Shown here: one piece after another, positions 46,305-60,679 of the stretch
Numbering within the stretch: the first letter of the stretch is position 1
Layout of the letters: each line of letters begins with the position of its first letter
Assembly: GCF_007049795.1 (NCBI RefSeq)
Contig: NZ_SCFY01000007.1
Coordinates: 1 to 64,000, forward strand
DNA length: 64,000 bases
Reading direction: 5' to 3'
From: Ectopseudomonas mendocina
Lineage (GTDB): Bacteria > Pseudomonadota > Gammaproteobacteria > Pseudomonadales > Pseudomonadaceae
Position numbers and translations under genes: made by a program
The notes under the pieces: model-generated
The model's database searches: none
Told to the model about the DNA's origin: nothing
Seen by the model: the letters and a program-made list of their open reading frames with translations, nothing else

Positions 46305-47627
46305 ATGACCGATCTCTCTATTCGCCTGCGCCAGGCCCTGCAGCCGTGGTGTACGGCTCCCGCCTGGTGTATCGCCTTCTCCGGTGGTCTCGACTCCACC
46401 GTGCTGCTGCATTTGCTCGCCGATCTGGCTCGGCGTGAGAAGCTGCCGCCGCTTTCCGCTATTTATGTCCATCATGGTTTGCAGTCGGCGGCCGACACCT
46501 GGCCAGAGCATTGCGCGCAGGTTTGCGCACGGCTGGGTATTGCTTTGGACGTCGTCAGGGTGCAGGTAGCGCCAGGCGCCAGTCTCGAGCAGGCAGCGCG
46601 TAACGCGCGTTATCAGGCTTTCACTGCGCGGCTTGGTCCGGGCGAGGTGTTGTTAAGTGCCCAGCATCGTGATGATCAGGCCGAAACCCTGCTGTTTCGT
46701 CTGCTGCGCGGCGCCGGCGTGCGCGGGCTTGCGGCGATGCCGGCCAGTCGAACGTTGGGGCAGGGCCACCTGATTCGGCCGCTGTTCGATTGTTCTCGGG
46801 CGGAATTACAGGCCTATGCGCAGAGTCATGGCATTGCCTGGATCGAAGACCCGAGCAATGCCGATGAGCGTTTCAGTCGCAACTTCCTGCGGCGACAAGT
46901 GATGCCGCTACTGGCGGAGCGCTGGCCGCAAGCGTCGAGCAGTCTGGTGCGCAGCGCAGGCCATCTGTCTGAGGCGCAGCAGTTGCTGGATGAATTGGCC
47001 GAGATCGACCTTGCCGCTGCCCATGGCGGCTCAGCGTTTGCCTGGTTGTCGTTGCCGTCGCTGTATCTGCCGGCTGTCACTGCGTTGAGTGAGGCGCGCC
47101 AGCGCAATTTGCTGCGCCACTGGTTGGCGCCTTATACGCGTATGCCCGATAGCGACCATTGGGCTGGCTGGTGTGACCTGCGTGATGCCGCCACGGATGC
47201 AGCGCCGATCTGGAAACTGGTCGATGGTGAGCTGCACCGTGCCGATGGTTGGCTTTGGTGGCTTAGCGGTGAGTGGCTGCAGTCGCTCGAACCACTCGAA
47301 CTCTCCTTCAGCTCGTTTCCCGAGCCTGTCGAGCTGCCTGGTAACGGTTGTGTGCATCTACAGGGTGAGTTGCCGCCAGGTCGCTGGCATTTGCGTTACC
47401 GCCAGGGCGGTGAGTCACTGCAGCTGCCGGGACGTGGTAGGCGCGATCTCAAACGTCTGCTCAATGAGCTGCGCGTACCGGCATTCGTGCGTCCGCGCCT
47501 GCCGCTGTTGTTCGATGGCGATGAGTTGATGGCGGTGGCGAACCTGACGCAGTCGTCAGTAATTCAGGCGAGCGGGGCGCATCTGCAGTGGTCGCCGCCT
47601 ATCGGCGCGCAAGGTTTGAGCTGGTAA
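46305..47627 (+). CDS. tilS: tRNA(Ile)-lysidine synthetase
   Basis: 440 residues. PP-loop SGGLDS at 26-31 in WCIAFSGGLDSTVLLHLLADL; the second motif LLSAQHRDDQAETLLFRLLRGAGVRGLAAM follows near 115. The C-terminal part holds the TilS tRNA-binding domains. It converts C34 of tRNA-Ile2 to lysidine so that it reads AUA. GC content is ordinary and the gene stands between accA and pyrG, as in other Pseudomonas. Confidence 0.94.
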   Translation: MTDLSIRLRQALQPWCTAPAWCIAFSGGLDSTVLLHLLADLARREKLPPLSAIYVHHGLQSAADTWPEHCAQVCARLGIALDVVRVQVAPGASLEQAARNARYQAFTARLGPGEVLLSAQHRDDQAETLLFRLLRGAGVRGLAAMPASRTLGQGHLIRPLFDCSRAELQAYAQSHGIAWIEDPSNADERFSRNFLRRQVMPLLAERWPQASSSLVRSAGHLSEAQQLLDELAEIDLAAAHGGSAFAWLSLPSLYLPAVTALSEARQRNLLRHWLAPYTRMPDSDHWAGWCDLRDAATDAAPIWKLVDGELHRADGWLWWLSGEWLQSLEPLELSFSSFPEPVELPGNGCVHLQGELPPGRWHLRYRQGGESLQLPGRGRRDLKRLLNELRVPAFVRPRLPLLFDGDELMAVANLTQSSVIQASGAHLQWSPPIGAQGLSW

Positions 47628-47748
47628 GGCCTTTCCGGTAGACTACGCTCCCGTCTTAATACAGCTTTTGCCGACTCCCTCAGGGAGCTTGGCGGGCATG
47701 CCATTGTTCGTACTGATGGCGATCCTTTGCTTTCCCCGGCGGCATTGA

Positions 47749-50259
<2,511 letters not shown>

Positions 50260-50322
50260 GCCGGCTGTAATCCGGTAAAGTGCCGCCCGAGAAAAATCCC
50301 CCTGACCCGTGAGTCAGAGTGA

Positions 50323-51696
<1,374 letters not shown>

Positions 51697-51710
51697 CATC
51701 TGCGTGGTAG

Positions 51711-51737
51711 AAAAGGGCGACGCAAGTCGCCCTTTTT
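51711..51737 (+). terminator. Intrinsic terminator of eno
   Basis: Stem AAAAGGGCGAC (51711-51721) with GTCGCCCTTTTT (51726-51737), tetraloop GCAA, T run in the descending arm. Confidence 0.9.
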
Positions 51738-51768
51738 CGTGGTCATTCCAGCGTTTGCGCTGCATGCT

Positions 51769-51817
51769 GTAGGAGCGGATTTATCCGCGATTTTTCGCGG
51801 CTGAAGCCGTTCCTACA
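51769..51817. repeat. REP-like palindrome between eno and ftsB
   Basis: Ends TGTAGGAGCGG and CCGTTCCTACA, with inner stems GGATTTATCC and CGCGATTTTTCGCG. This GTAGGAGCGG type is a common dispersed repeat of Pseudomonas; a half copy lies at about 15142. Confidence 0.75.
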
Positions 51818-51984
51818 AAGGCTGCGTCATTGCAGGCATGGCCTTTTTCGTGGACGCTTCGTCGATCTCTGGGAACCAATGCACGGATGCAGGTACTGAA
51901 ACCCCATGTCACTCATCAGACGGCTTCTTTTCAAGCATGAACGCAGCCCCTACCATGCCGATGACTCAATCTGCGAGCCGCTCC

Positions 51985-52263
51985 ATGCGTAGTCCGTATT
52001 GGCTGTTTATCGTGTTGGTCCTGTTGCTGGGCGGTCTGCAATATCGATTGTGGGTCGGCGACGGCAGCCTGGCTGCTGCCAGCCGTCTGCAACAGCAGAT
52101 CGCCGAACAGAAGGGCGAAAACGAGCGTTTGCTGGAGCGCAATCGTATCCTCGAGGCCGAGGTGATGGAGCTCAAGCGCGGCATGGAAACCGTGGAAGAG
52201 CGGGCGCGTCAGGAGTTAGGCATGCTCAAAGAGGGTGAAACCCTCTATCTGCTGACTGAATGA
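51985..52263 (+). CDS. ftsB: Cell division protein FtsB
   Basis: 92 residues from MRSPYWLFIVLVLLLGGLQYRLWVGDG: one membrane helix (about 4-22), then a periplasmic coiled coil (SRLQQQIAEQKGENERLLERNRILEAEVMELKRGMETVEERAR, about 34-76) and the conserved ELGMLKEGETLYLLTE. It bridges FtsL and FtsQ in the divisome. In-frame ATG codons at 51937 and 51961 would add a polar N-terminal tail unlike the family. It overlaps ispD by 4 bases. Confidence 0.93.
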   Translation: MRSPYWLFIVLVLLLGGLQYRLWVGDGSLAAASRLQQQIAEQKGENERLLERNRILEAEVMELKRGMETVEERARQELGMLKEGETLYLLTE

Positions 52264-52958
52264 CCACGAAATTCTGGCTGGTGATTCCAGCTGCCGGTGT
52301 CGGTGCACGTATGGCAGCCGACCGGCCCAAGCAGTACCTGCAGATCGCCGGCCGCTGCATTCTCGAACATACCCTGCATTGTTTCCTCGATCATCCCGGC
52401 CTGTTGGGCGCGGTGGTATGCGTTGCCCTAGATGACCCGTTCTGGCCGCACTTGCCTGTGGCAAACGACGCGCGTATCCGCCGGGCTCCTGGCGGGAAAG
52501 AGCGCGCCGACTCGGTATTGGCAGGGCTGGAAGCGCTAGTCGCAGAGGGCGCGAACAGCGAGGATTGGGTGCTGGTGCATGACGCCGCACGACCCAATCT
52601 GTCCAGGGAAGACCTTGAGCGACTGTTGGACAGTCTGGCTGATGATCCGGTCGGCGGCCTGCTGGCGGTGCCGGCGCGCGACACGCTCAAGCGTGCCGGA
52701 AGCGATGGCAGGGTGGTGGCGACTGTGGATCGTAGCGTGATCTGGCAGGCTTACACGCCGCAGATGTTTCGTCTGGGCGCGCTGCGCGAGGCTCTGGCGC
52801 AAGCGCTGAAAGAAGGTGTGGCAGTGACCGACGAAGCGTCGGCCATGGAGTGGGCAGGGCAGTCGCCCCGGCTCATCGAAGGCCGGGCGGACAACCTCAA
52901 GGTCACCCGCCCGGAAGATCTGCATTATCTACAACGTATCTGGCGCGAGAGTCGCTAA
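52260..52958 (+). CDS. ispD: 2-C-methyl-D-erythritol 4-phosphate cytidylyltransferase
   Basis: 232 residues. CTP-binding loop WLVIPAAGVGARMAADRPKQYLQIAGRCILEHTL, then APGGKERADSVLAGLEAL, WVLVHDAARPNLSREDLERL and TDEASAMEWAGQSPRLIEGRADNLKVT. It makes CDP-ME in the MEP pathway from the product of Dxr. The start overlaps the ftsB stop, a pairing common in gamma-proteobacteria. It ends 13 bases from the convergent hpf gene. Confidence 0.96.
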   Translation: MTTKFWLVIPAAGVGARMAADRPKQYLQIAGRCILEHTLHCFLDHPGLLGAVVCVALDDPFWPHLPVANDARIRRAPGGKERADSVLAGLEALVAEGANSEDWVLVHDAARPNLSREDLERLLDSLADDPVGGLLAVPARDTLKRAGSDGRVVATVDRSVIWQAYTPQMFRLGALREALAQALKEGVAVTDEASAMEWAGQSPRLIEGRADNLKVTRPEDLHYLQRIWRESR

Positions 52959-52971
52959 GCGATCCGCAGCA

Positions 52972-53295
52972 TCAGTGCGTCCAGCGCTTGGCGTCTTTGC
53001 CCAGATTGCGGTCTAGCGCGTTGGTCAGCTTGTTCATGGCACCGTCGATTGCCTGCTGCAGTTCGCTGGCATCGTGGGAAACCGTCAGTGGATCGCGTCC
53101 TTTCATCCGCGCCTCGACTTTGCAGCGCTTGTCCTGCGGACCACTTTTGAGCGCGTTCTCGTCGGAGAGATGAATTTCGATCCGGGTGAGGTGGTCCTCG
53201 TAGCGCTGGAGCTTGTCCCGGACGCGACCGCGAATGTCGTCCTTGAAGTCCATCGAGGAGGTGACGTGCTTACCACTGTTGACCAGAACCTGCAT
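52972..53295 (-). CDS. HPF/RaiA-family ribosome hibernation-like protein
   Basis: 107 residues from MQVLVNSGKHVTSSMDFKDDIRGRVRDKLQRYEDHLTRIEIHLSDENA. The beta-alpha-beta-beta-beta-alpha pattern with LTRIEIHLSDEN and DKRCKVEARMKGRDPLTVSHDASELQQAIDGAMNKLTNALDR fits the S30AE/HPF family, which blocks the decoding centre of idle ribosomes. The second of two ATG codons (53301, 53295) is chosen because GAGG then sits 8-9 bases upstream. It is a chromosomal paralogue outside the rpoN-linked hpf locus, so its role may differ. Confidence 0.85.
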   Translation of the reverse strand: MQVLVNSGKHVTSSMDFKDDIRGRVRDKLQRYEDHLTRIEIHLSDENALKSGPQDKRCKVEARMKGRDPLTVSHDASELQQAIDGAMNKLTNALDRNLGKDAKRWTH

Positions 53296-53438
53296 AACCA
53301 TGTCCTCATGTAGCTGAGTTCGTGAGGCCCCGTTTGAGCGGGGTTCATAGGTTGTGACGCGGTCGTCTTGCCCAAGTTTCGCCCTGACTTGTGACATTCC
53401 ATGACTGTTCAGCTGGGTGACAAGGTTGTTGCAAAATC

Positions 53439-54341
53439 TCAGGCGGGAGCGAGGTATTCGATGCGTTGGCTGAGCCCCTGGTGCAGGGCGTCGATCAACT
53501 GGCGCACCTTGGGTGAAAGGTGACGTTGCTGTGGGTAGAGCGCCCACACTGCGGTATTGGGTGGGCGATGCTGCTCCAGTAGAGAGGTCAGTCGCCCGCT
53601 ACGCAGATGTTCGAGGACGTAGTAATCGGGTAGCTGGCACAGGCCAAAACCGCGTAGCGCAGCGTCGAGCACGGCCTGGCCGCTGTTGCAGCGCCAGTTG
53701 CCCTGCACCCGCACCTGGGTTTCCCGTCCATTTTCGGCGAAGCTCCAGGTCTCGCTGCTGCCGATCAGACAATTGTGGCGCGTCAGCTCCGACAGCGAAT
53801 GAGGGCGGCCGTAGCGTTGCAGATACTCGGGTGCTGCGCACAGGTACATCTCGCGGGGCGCCAGGCGTGCGGCCATGAGCCGTGAGTCCTGCAGGCGCCC
53901 CAGGCGGATGGCCAGGTCCAGGCCATCGTGCAGCAGGTCGAGCGGGCGGTTGGACAGTTCTATCTCGACGCGCAATTGTGGATGTCGCGCCATGAAGTCA
54001 TTGACCAGTGGCACGATGAAGCGCTCGCCATACGCCACGGCGCAGGTCATGCGTAGCAGCCCTTTGGGTTCGGCGCCAAGATCGCCGACTGCACGCAACG
54101 CTTCTTCGCGGGCATCCTGCAGGCGCTGACAGTGTTGCAGAAACAACTGGCCGGCCTCGGTCAGGGCTACCCGCCTGGTGCTGCGGTAGAACAGACGGCT
54201 CTGCAGGCGCTCTTCCAGGCGTGCGACCTGGCGGCTGACCTGCGAAGTGGACAATCCCAAGCGCTCGGCCGCCGCACTAAACTGCCCGCACTCGGCCACG
54301 GCGACGAATTCGTCGAGTCCTTCCCAGCGATTCATCGACAC
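53439..54341 (-). CDS. gfnR: LysR-family regulator, likely GfnR
   Basis: 300 residues. N-terminal winged HTH (MNRWEGLDEFVAVAECGQFSAAAERLGLSTSQVSRQVARLEERLQSRLFYRSTRRVALTEAG), then a LysR substrate domain (LLRMTCAVAYGERFIVPLVNDFMARHPQLRVEIELSNRPLDLLHDGLDLAIRLG). It diverges from adhC. In Pseudomonas aeruginosa the LysR gene in this position is GfnR, the regulator of glutathione-dependent formaldehyde removal; the name here rests on that context. A 9-bp dyad in the shared promoter region is the likely operator. Confidence 0.82.
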   Translation of the reverse strand: MSMNRWEGLDEFVAVAECGQFSAAAERLGLSTSQVSRQVARLEERLQSRLFYRSTRRVALTEAGQLFLQHCQRLQDAREEALRAVGDLGAEPKGLLRMTCAVAYGERFIVPLVNDFMARHPQLRVEIELSNRPLDLLHDGLDLAIRLGRLQDSRLMAARLAPREMYLCAAPEYLQRYGRPHSLSELTRHNCLIGSSETWSFAENGRETQVRVQGNWRCNSGQAVLDAALRGFGLCQLPDYYVLEHLRSGRLTSLLEQHRPPNTAVWALYPQQRHLSPKVRQLIDALHQGLSQRIEYLAPA

Positions 54342-54445
54342 CCCTTCTCCCGTGTACCTGATTGCATTCGTGCTGCGCCTTTGGGAGCTCGCTGTGCGTG
54401 ATCCGAGTGCAGCCGGCGACAGGCCTGCTTTTGTACGGGAAGGCT

Positions 54446-54473
54446 AACATTATTTCTGTGTGGCAATAATGTT
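54446..54473. promoter_or_regulatory. Palindrome in the gfnR-adhC intergenic region (probable LysR operator)
   Basis: AACATTATT (54446-54454) and AATAATGTT (54465-54473) form a perfect 9-bp inverted repeat with a 10-base spacer, about 80 bases before adhC and 105 before gfnR. It carries the T-N11-A theme of LysR sites and is the only AT-rich dyad in the gap. Confidence 0.6.
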
Positions 54474-54513
54474 TTGCTATTTCGCTGATTATCTCTTGAT
54501 GGCCGTGAACTAG

Positions 54514-55665
<1,152 letters not shown>

Positions 55666-55702
55666 TGGCGTGCCGCACGGCTGATGGTCGTGCGGATTCT
55701 TT

Positions 55703-55770
55703 CGTAGGGTGCGTGGGGCCTCCTAGGCTGCGCGCACCGCTAATCCCTGGTGCGCATGGCGCACCCTACG
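55703..55770. repeat. REP-like palindrome between adhC and fghA
   Basis: Bounded by CGTAGGG (55703-55709) and CCCTACG (55764-55770). The right part, 55749-55770, is identical to 26000-26021. Its end runs straight into the GGAG ribosome binding site of fghA. Confidence 0.75.
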
Positions 55771-55779
55771 GAGCGGCTC

Positions 55780-56622
55780 ATGACCCTCGAAATCGTTTCC
55801 AGCAACAAGAGCTTCGGCGGCTGGCACAAGCGCTACCGCCATCGCTCCAGCAGCCTCAACTGCGACATGGTGTTCGCCGTCTATCTGCCGCCGCAGGCCG
55901 AGCAGGGCGCCAAGCTGCCGGTGCTGTACTGGCTGAGCGGGTTGACCTGCACTGACGAGAACTTCATGCAGAAGGCTGGCGCTCAGCGGATGGCAGCCGA
56001 ACTGGGGTTGATCATCATCGCGCCGGACACCAGCCCGCGTGGCGAGGGGGTGGCCGATGACGCCAATGGCGCCTATGACTTCGGTCTGGGTGCAGGCTTC
56101 TATGTCAATGCCACCCAGGAGCCCTTCGCGCGGCACTACCGCATGTACGACTACGTGGTGCAAGAGTTGCCGGCGCTGATCGAGGCCAACTTCCCCGTCT
56201 CGGACAAGCGTGGCATCGCCGGCCATTCCATGGGCGGTCACGGTGCGCTGATCTGTGCGTTGAAGAATCCGGGGCGTTACCAGTCGGTATCGGCGTTCTC
56301 ACCGATCAGCAATCCGATGAACTGTCCCTGGGGCGAGAAGGCCTTTTCCCTTTATCTGGGTGAGGAGCGTTCGCGCTGGCGTGAGTGGGATGCCAGCGTG
56401 CTGATCGCCGAGGCCAGCGAGAAGCTGCCGATCCTGGTCGATCAGGGCGATCGTGACGATTTTCTCGAAGGCCAGCTCAAGCCGCAGGCGTTGCAGGCTG
56501 CGGCCAAGGCGGCCGCTCATCCGCTGACGCTGCGCATGCAGCCGGGCTATGACCACAGCTACTACTTCATCGCCAGCTTCATCGACGATCACCTGCGTCA
56601 TCACGCTGCTGCTTTGCGGTAG
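55780..56622 (+). CDS. fghA: S-formylglutathione hydrolase
   Basis: 280 residues, alpha/beta hydrolase. Nucleophile S150 in [22 protein letters not shown], oxyanion region [19 protein letters not shown], catalytic Asp and His in [14 protein letters not shown] and [19 protein letters not shown]. It splits S-formylglutathione to formate and glutathione, completing the pathway started by AdhC. The start at 55780 has GGAG 6 bases upstream. A REP element sits between it and adhC and another after its stop. Confidence 0.95.
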   Translation: MTLEIVSSNKSFGGWHKRYRHRSSSLNCDMVFAVYLPPQAEQGAKLPVLYWLSGLTCTDENFMQKAGAQRMAAELGLIIIAPDTSPRGEGVADDANGAYDFGLGAGFYVNATQEPFARHYRMYDYVVQELPALIEANFPVSDKRGIAGHSMGGHGALICALKNPGRYQSVSAFSPISNPMNCPWGEKAFSLYLGEERSRWREWDASVLIAEASEKLPILVDQGDRDDFLEGQLKPQALQAAAKAAAHPLTLRMQPGYDHSYYFIASFIDDHLRHHAAALR

Positions 56623-56623
56623 T

Positions 56624-56677
56624 CGTAGCCCGGATGAAATCCGAGAAATTCGCCCCCCGGATTTCATCCGGGCTACG
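56624..56677. repeat. Perfect long palindrome between fghA and ispF
   Basis: Two perfectly complementary 20-bp arms, 56624-56643 and 56658-56677 (core GTAGCCCGGATGAAATCCG), separated by 14 bases. It begins 2 bases after the fghA stop and probably forms a stable 3' stem. Same family as 9592-9645. Confidence 0.85.
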
Positions 56678-56696
56678 GGGCAATGCGGTTAGAATC

Positions 56697-56718
56697 ACGC
56701 CCTGACTTTTTCAGGGCG
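56697..56718 (+). terminator. Hairpin just before ispF
   Basis: CGCCCTGA (56697-56704) pairs with TCAGGGCG (56710-56717) around CTTTT, followed by TTGTTCTTT and then the ispF start at 56728. It may terminate readthrough from fghA, or mask the ispF start if it forms in an ispF transcript starting upstream (a TAGAAT -10-like hexamer is at 56690-56695). Confidence 0.5.
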
Positions 56719-56727
56719 TTGTTCTTT

Positions 56728-57201
56728 ATGCGTATCGGTCATGGCTATGACGTACACCGCTTCGGCGAAGGTGATTTCATCACCCTCGGCGGCGTACGGA
56801 TTCCCCATAAGTTTGGTCTTGTCGCTCATTCCGACGGCGACGTGCTGCTGCACGCGCTGAGCGATGCCCTGCTCGGTGCAGTAGCGCTGGGCGATATCGG
56901 CAAACATTTCCCCGATACCGATCCGACTTTCAAAGGCGCCGATAGCCGTGCGCTGCTGCGCCATGTGATGGGCCTGGTGCGTGGCAAGGGCTACGCGGTG
57001 GGTAACGTCGATGCCACCATCATCGCCCAGGCACCGAAGATGGCGCCGCATATCCAGAGCATGCGCGAGCGCATTGCCGAGGACCTGGGTATCGAACTGG
57101 ATCAGGTCAACGTCAAGGCCACCACCACCGAGAAGCTGGGTTTCACCGGACGTGAGGAAGGTATCGCGGTGCACGCCGTCGCCTTGCTGGTCAAGGCATG
57201 A
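56728..57201 (+). CDS. ispF: 2-C-methyl-D-erythritol 2,4-cyclodiphosphate synthase
   Basis: 157 residues from [27 protein letters not shown]; zinc ligands D8 and H10, then H in [33 protein letters not shown]. Late [22 protein letters not shown] is conserved. It forms MEcPP in the MEP pathway from the product of IspD/IspE. No clear Shine-Dalgarno is seen before the ATG; a hairpin with a T-rich tail occupies that place. It overlaps truD by 4 bases. Confidence 0.95.
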   Translation: MRIGHGYDVHRFGEGDFITLGGVRIPHKFGLVAHSDGDVLLHALSDALLGAVALGDIGKHFPDTDPTFKGADSRALLRHVMGLVRGKGYAVGNVDATIIAQAPKMAPHIQSMRERIAEDLGIELDQVNVKATTTEKLGFTGREEGIAVHAVALLVKA

Positions 57202-58256
57202 ACGAGCAGCAACTGCTGGGGCCGCGCGCCCATGGCGAGGCCTGTGGTCGGGCGGTACTCAAGGCCACGGCCGAGGATTTTCAGGTCGATGAAGTGCTGG
57301 ATATCCCGCTCACTGGGCAGGGTGAGCACCTCTGGCTATGGGTGGAAAAGCGTGGCCTGAATACCGAGGAGGCCGCCCGGCGGATCGCCCGCGCTGCCGG
57401 TCTGCCGCTCAAGGCGGTCAGTTACGCGGGACTCAAGGATCGTCAGGCGCTGACCCGGCAGTGGTTCAGTCTGCACCTGCCGGGCAGGGCCGACCCCGAT
57501 CTGGCCGCTGCGCAGGGCGATGACATGGTCATCCTGCGCAGCCAGCGACACAACCGCAAATTGCAGCGCGGTGCTCATGCCGCCAACGGATTCACCTTGC
57601 GCCTGACTGCCCTGGAGACGGACCGCGATGCGCTGGAGCAGCGTCTGCAGCGTATCGCCGAACAAGGCGTGCCCAACTATTTCGGCTTGCAGCGCTTTGG
57701 CTTCGATGGCGGCAATGTCGAGCAGGCGCGTGATTTCGCCTCGCGTCAGGAGTTGCCGGTGCAGCGCAACCTGCGCTCGCGCCTGCTGTCTTCGGCGCGC
57801 AGTTACCTGTTCAACCAGGTGCTGGCCAAGCGTGTGGCTGCCGGTACCTGGAACCAGGCGCAGGTCGGCGATGTGCTGGCGTTCACCACCAGTCGCAGTT
57901 TTTTTGTCGCGGGGGAGGCCGAATGCAGCGATCCGCGGCTGGCCGCGCTCGACGTGCATCCGACAGGCCCACTCTGGGGCGATGGTGCGCTGCCGAGCGT
58001 CGCTACGGTGCAGGCGCTGGAGCAGTCGGTGGCTGAAGAGTGCGCGGAGCTGGTGCAATGGCTGATCAAGGCGGACATGGCGCACGAACGGCGAATTCTG
58101 CGCCTCCCCATCGGCGGCCTGTCATGGCATTATCCCGAACCCGATCTTCTGCAACTTGCATTCGTCCTGCCGGCCGGGTGTTTCGCCACCGTGGTGGTGC
58201 GCGAATTGCTCGATCTGGTGCCAGCAGGGCAGACGGATACTCCATGCGAATTCTGA
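57198..58256 (+). CDS. truD: tRNA pseudouridine(13) synthase TruD
   Basis: 352 residues. Catalytic D81 in [44 protein letters not shown], and the TRUD insertion domain in the middle. It converts U13 of tRNA-Glu to pseudouridine. It overlaps ispF upstream and surE downstream (13 bases), so ispF-truD-surE-pcm is one translation-coupled unit. Confidence 0.95.
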   Translation: MNEQQLLGPRAHGEACGRAVLKATAEDFQVDEVLDIPLTGQGEHLWLWVEKRGLNTEEAARRIARAAGLPLKAVSYAGLKDRQALTRQWFSLHLPGRADPDLAAAQGDDMVILRSQRHNRKLQRGAHAANGFTLRLTALETDRDALEQRLQRIAEQGVPNYFGLQRFGFDGGNVEQARDFASRQELPVQRNLRSRLLSSARSYLFNQVLAKRVAAGTWNQAQVGDVLAFTTSRSFFVAGEAECSDPRLAALDVHPTGPLWGDGALPSVATVQALEQSVAEECAELVQWLIKADMAHERRILRLPIGGLSWHYPEPDLLQLAFVLPAGCFATVVVRELLDLVPAGQTDTPCEF

Positions 58257-58993
58257 TTTCCAACGACGACGGGGTGAACGCACCCGGTATCGCTGCGTTG
58301 CACCAAGCGCTGGCCGACTATGCCGAGTGCGTAGTGATCGCGCCTGCCGAAGACAAGAGCGGCGCCAGCAGCGCACTGACGCTCGATCGTCCGCTACATC
58401 CCATGGCCTTGGCCAATGGCTACATCAGCCTCAATGGCACGCCGACCGATTGCGTGCACCTGGGGCTCAATGGCTTGCTCGAGCAGACGCCGGACATGGT
58501 CGTCTCTGGCATCAATCTGGGGGCCAACCTGGGTGATGACGTGCTCTATTCCGGCACCGTCGCCGCCGCGCTCGAAGGACGTTTCCTGATCAAGCCAGCG
58601 TTCGCTTTCTCGCTGCTGTCGCGTCTTCCCGACAACCTGCCGACCGCGGCCTATTTCGCCCGTAAACTGGTCGAGGCGCACGAGCGGCTCGAACTGCCGC
58701 CGCGTACCGTGCTCAATGTCAACGTGCCGAATCTGCCGCTGGAACATATTCGTGGCGTGCAGCTGACCCGACTTGGCCATCGCGCGCGCGCGGCGGCTCC
58801 GGTCAAGGTGGTCAACCCGCGTGGCAAGGAAGGTTACTGGATTGCGGCTGCCGGTGATGTCGAGGATGGCAGTCAGGGCACCGATTTCCATGCCGTGATG
58901 CAAGCTTATGTATCGATCACGCCGCTACGGCTTGATCGCACGTTCAATGAGGCTCTCGAATCTATGGATGGCTGGTTGGAGGGCATCTTCTGA
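58244..58993 (+). CDS. surE: 5'-nucleotidase SurE
   Basis: 249 residues from [23 protein letters not shown], with the metal-binding D8-D9 and the later N in [27 protein letters not shown]. It removes phosphate from nucleoside 5' and 3' monophosphates and short polyphosphate; surE mutants survive stationary phase poorly in E. coli. It overlaps truD at the front and pcm at the end. Confidence 0.95.
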   Translation: MRILISNDDGVNAPGIAALHQALADYAECVVIAPAEDKSGASSALTLDRPLHPMALANGYISLNGTPTDCVHLGLNGLLEQTPDMVVSGINLGANLGDDVLYSGTVAAALEGRFLIKPAFAFSLLSRLPDNLPTAAYFARKLVEAHERLELPPRTVLNVNVPNLPLEHIRGVQLTRLGHRARAAAPVKVVNPRGKEGYWIAAAGDVEDGSQGTDFHAVMQAYVSITPLRLDRTFNEALESMDGWLEGIF

Positions 58994-59667
58994 TGCGTGG
59001 CCAGGACGACATGCAGCGCAGCGGGATCGGCATGACCTCGCAGCGCACCCGTGAGCGGTTGATCCAGCGCCTCTATGAGGAAGGACTGTCGAACGCTCGG
59101 GTACTGGAAGTGATCCGCCGTACGCCGCGCCATCTGTTCGTCGATGAGGCCCTGGCGCACCGCGCCTATGAAGACACGGCGCTGCCCATCGGGCATAACC
59201 AGACGATTTCCCAGCCGTACATGGTCGGCCGCATGACCGAACTGCTGCTGGCCGCAGGCCCGCTGGACAAGGTGCTGGAGATCGGTACCGGTTCCGGTTA
59301 TCAGACCGCCGTGCTGGCACAGCTGGTCGAGCGGGTGTTCTCTGTGGAGCGCATCCAGGTGCTGCAGGATCGCGCCAAGGAGCGTCTGGCCGAACTCAAG
59401 CTGCGCAACGTGGTCTTTCGCTGGGGTGATGGCTGGGAAGGTTGGAACGCGCTCGGCCCGTACAACGGCATTATCGTCACCGCCGCCGCCGCGCAAGTGC
59501 CGCAGGCCTTGCTCGATCAACTGGCTCCAGGTGGACGCCTGGTCATCCCGGTCGGCAGTGGCGATGTGCAGCAGTTGTTGCTGATCGTACGTGAAGAGCA
59601 GGGTTTTTCCCGGCATGTGCTCGATGCGGTGCGTTTCGTGCCATTACTCAACGGGCCGCTGGCCTGA
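58993..59667 (+). CDS. pcm: Protein-L-isoaspartate O-methyltransferase
   Basis: 224 residues from the ATG overlapping the surE stop; [18 protein letters not shown] at 59032 is the start seen in many relatives (211 residues). SAM motif [27 protein letters not shown], then [39 protein letters not shown]. It repairs isoaspartyl residues in aged proteins, in keeping with its stationary-phase neighbours surE and rpoS. Confidence 0.94.
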   Translation: MRGQDDMQRSGIGMTSQRTRERLIQRLYEEGLSNARVLEVIRRTPRHLFVDEALAHRAYEDTALPIGHNQTISQPYMVGRMTELLLAAGPLDKVLEIGTGSGYQTAVLAQLVERVFSVERIQVLQDRAKERLAELKLRNVVFRWGDGWEGWNALGPYNGIIVTAAAAQVPQALLDQLAPGGRLVIPVGSGDVQQLLLIVREEQGFSRHVLDAVRFVPLLNGPLA

Positions 59668-59692
59668 TCGCTTTTTCGCTCCGGAAGGATCC

Positions 59693-60631
59693 ATGAAGAA
59701 ACATTTTCTGCTCTATGCCAAGGGCTTGGCCATGGGCGCTGCAGATGTCGTGCCCGGCGTTTCCGGCGGCACCATCGCTTTCATCAGTGGCATTTATGAC
59801 GAGCTGCTGCGCTCCATCGCCAGCATCCCCGACGCGCTCCTGCTTTTGCTGCGTGGTCGCATCAAGGACGCCTGGCAGATGGCCAACGCGACCTTTCTGC
59901 TGGTGCTGTTGTGCGGCATCCTCACCAGTATCCTGACGCTCGCTCGCTTGATCACCTATTTGCTGCACCATCATCCGATTCCGGTGTGGTCGTTCTTCTT
60001 CGGATTGATTCTGGTGTCCACCTATTTGGTGGGGCGCGAGATCGGGCGGTGGAGCTGGAGCAGGGTGGTGAGTTTCGTGCTCGGTCTGGCTTTCGCCTAC
60101 TGGATCACCGTCGCGGCGCCCATGCAGTGGGGCAGTGACCTGCCGACTCTGTTTCTGGCTGGTGCCATCGCTATCTGCGCAATGATCCTGCCGGGTATCT
60201 CGGGCAGTTTCATCCTGCTCCTGCTGGGTCTTTACTCGGTGGTATTGGGGGCGGTGAAAGAGCTCGATCTTATGGTCTTGGCGGTGTTTGCCAGCGGTTG
60301 TCTGGTTGGCATTCTCAGTTTCGCTCGCCTGCTAAGTTGGCTGCTTTCACGTTGGCGTGACCTCAGTCTGGCGTTTCTCGCTGGCCTGATGCTGGGTTCG
60401 CTGAACAAGGTCTGGCCCTGGAAGGAGACCCTGAGCTGGCGTATCGACAGCAAGGGCGAGCAGGTGCCGTTACTGGAGAGCAATCTGCTGCCAGGGAAAT
60501 TTGCCGAAATCAGTGGTCAGGATCCGCAGTTGCTGTTTGCCGTTGCACTGGCAATCGGTGGCATCGTTCTGGTGCTCGGTTTGGAGTGGCTGGCGAGTCG
60601 TCGGCCAGTCGATACTGGTCGCGCTGAATAA
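59693..60631 (+). CDS. DUF368 membrane protein (PopT-type undecaprenyl-phosphate translocase candidate)
   Basis: 312 residues with about eight to nine membrane segments. Start MKKHFLLYAKGLAMGAADVVPGVSGGTIAFISGIYDEL contains the DUF368 hallmark DVVPGVSGGT; a second, inverted-repeat-like motif ICAMILPGISGSFILLLLGLY lies near 160-185. Recent work assigns DUF368 proteins, like DedA proteins, to returning undecaprenyl phosphate across the inner membrane. The assignment here is by family only. RBS GGAAGGA lies 6 bases before the ATG. Confidence 0.88.
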   Translation: MKKHFLLYAKGLAMGAADVVPGVSGGTIAFISGIYDELLRSIASIPDALLLLLRGRIKDAWQMANATFLLVLLCGILTSILTLARLITYLLHHHPIPVWSFFFGLILVSTYLVGREIGRWSWSRVVSFVLGLAFAYWITVAAPMQWGSDLPTLFLAGAIAICAMILPGISGSFILLLLGLYSVVLGAVKELDLMVLAVFASGCLVGILSFARLLSWLLSRWRDLSLAFLAGLMLGSLNKVWPWKETLSWRIDSKGEQVPLLESNLLPGKFAEISGQDPQLLFAVALAIGGIVLVLGLEWLASRRPVDTGRAE

Positions 60632-60679
60632 ATACGGCACAATAGGCGTCGTACTCGGAATCATTCAGGGAGCTGTTGG

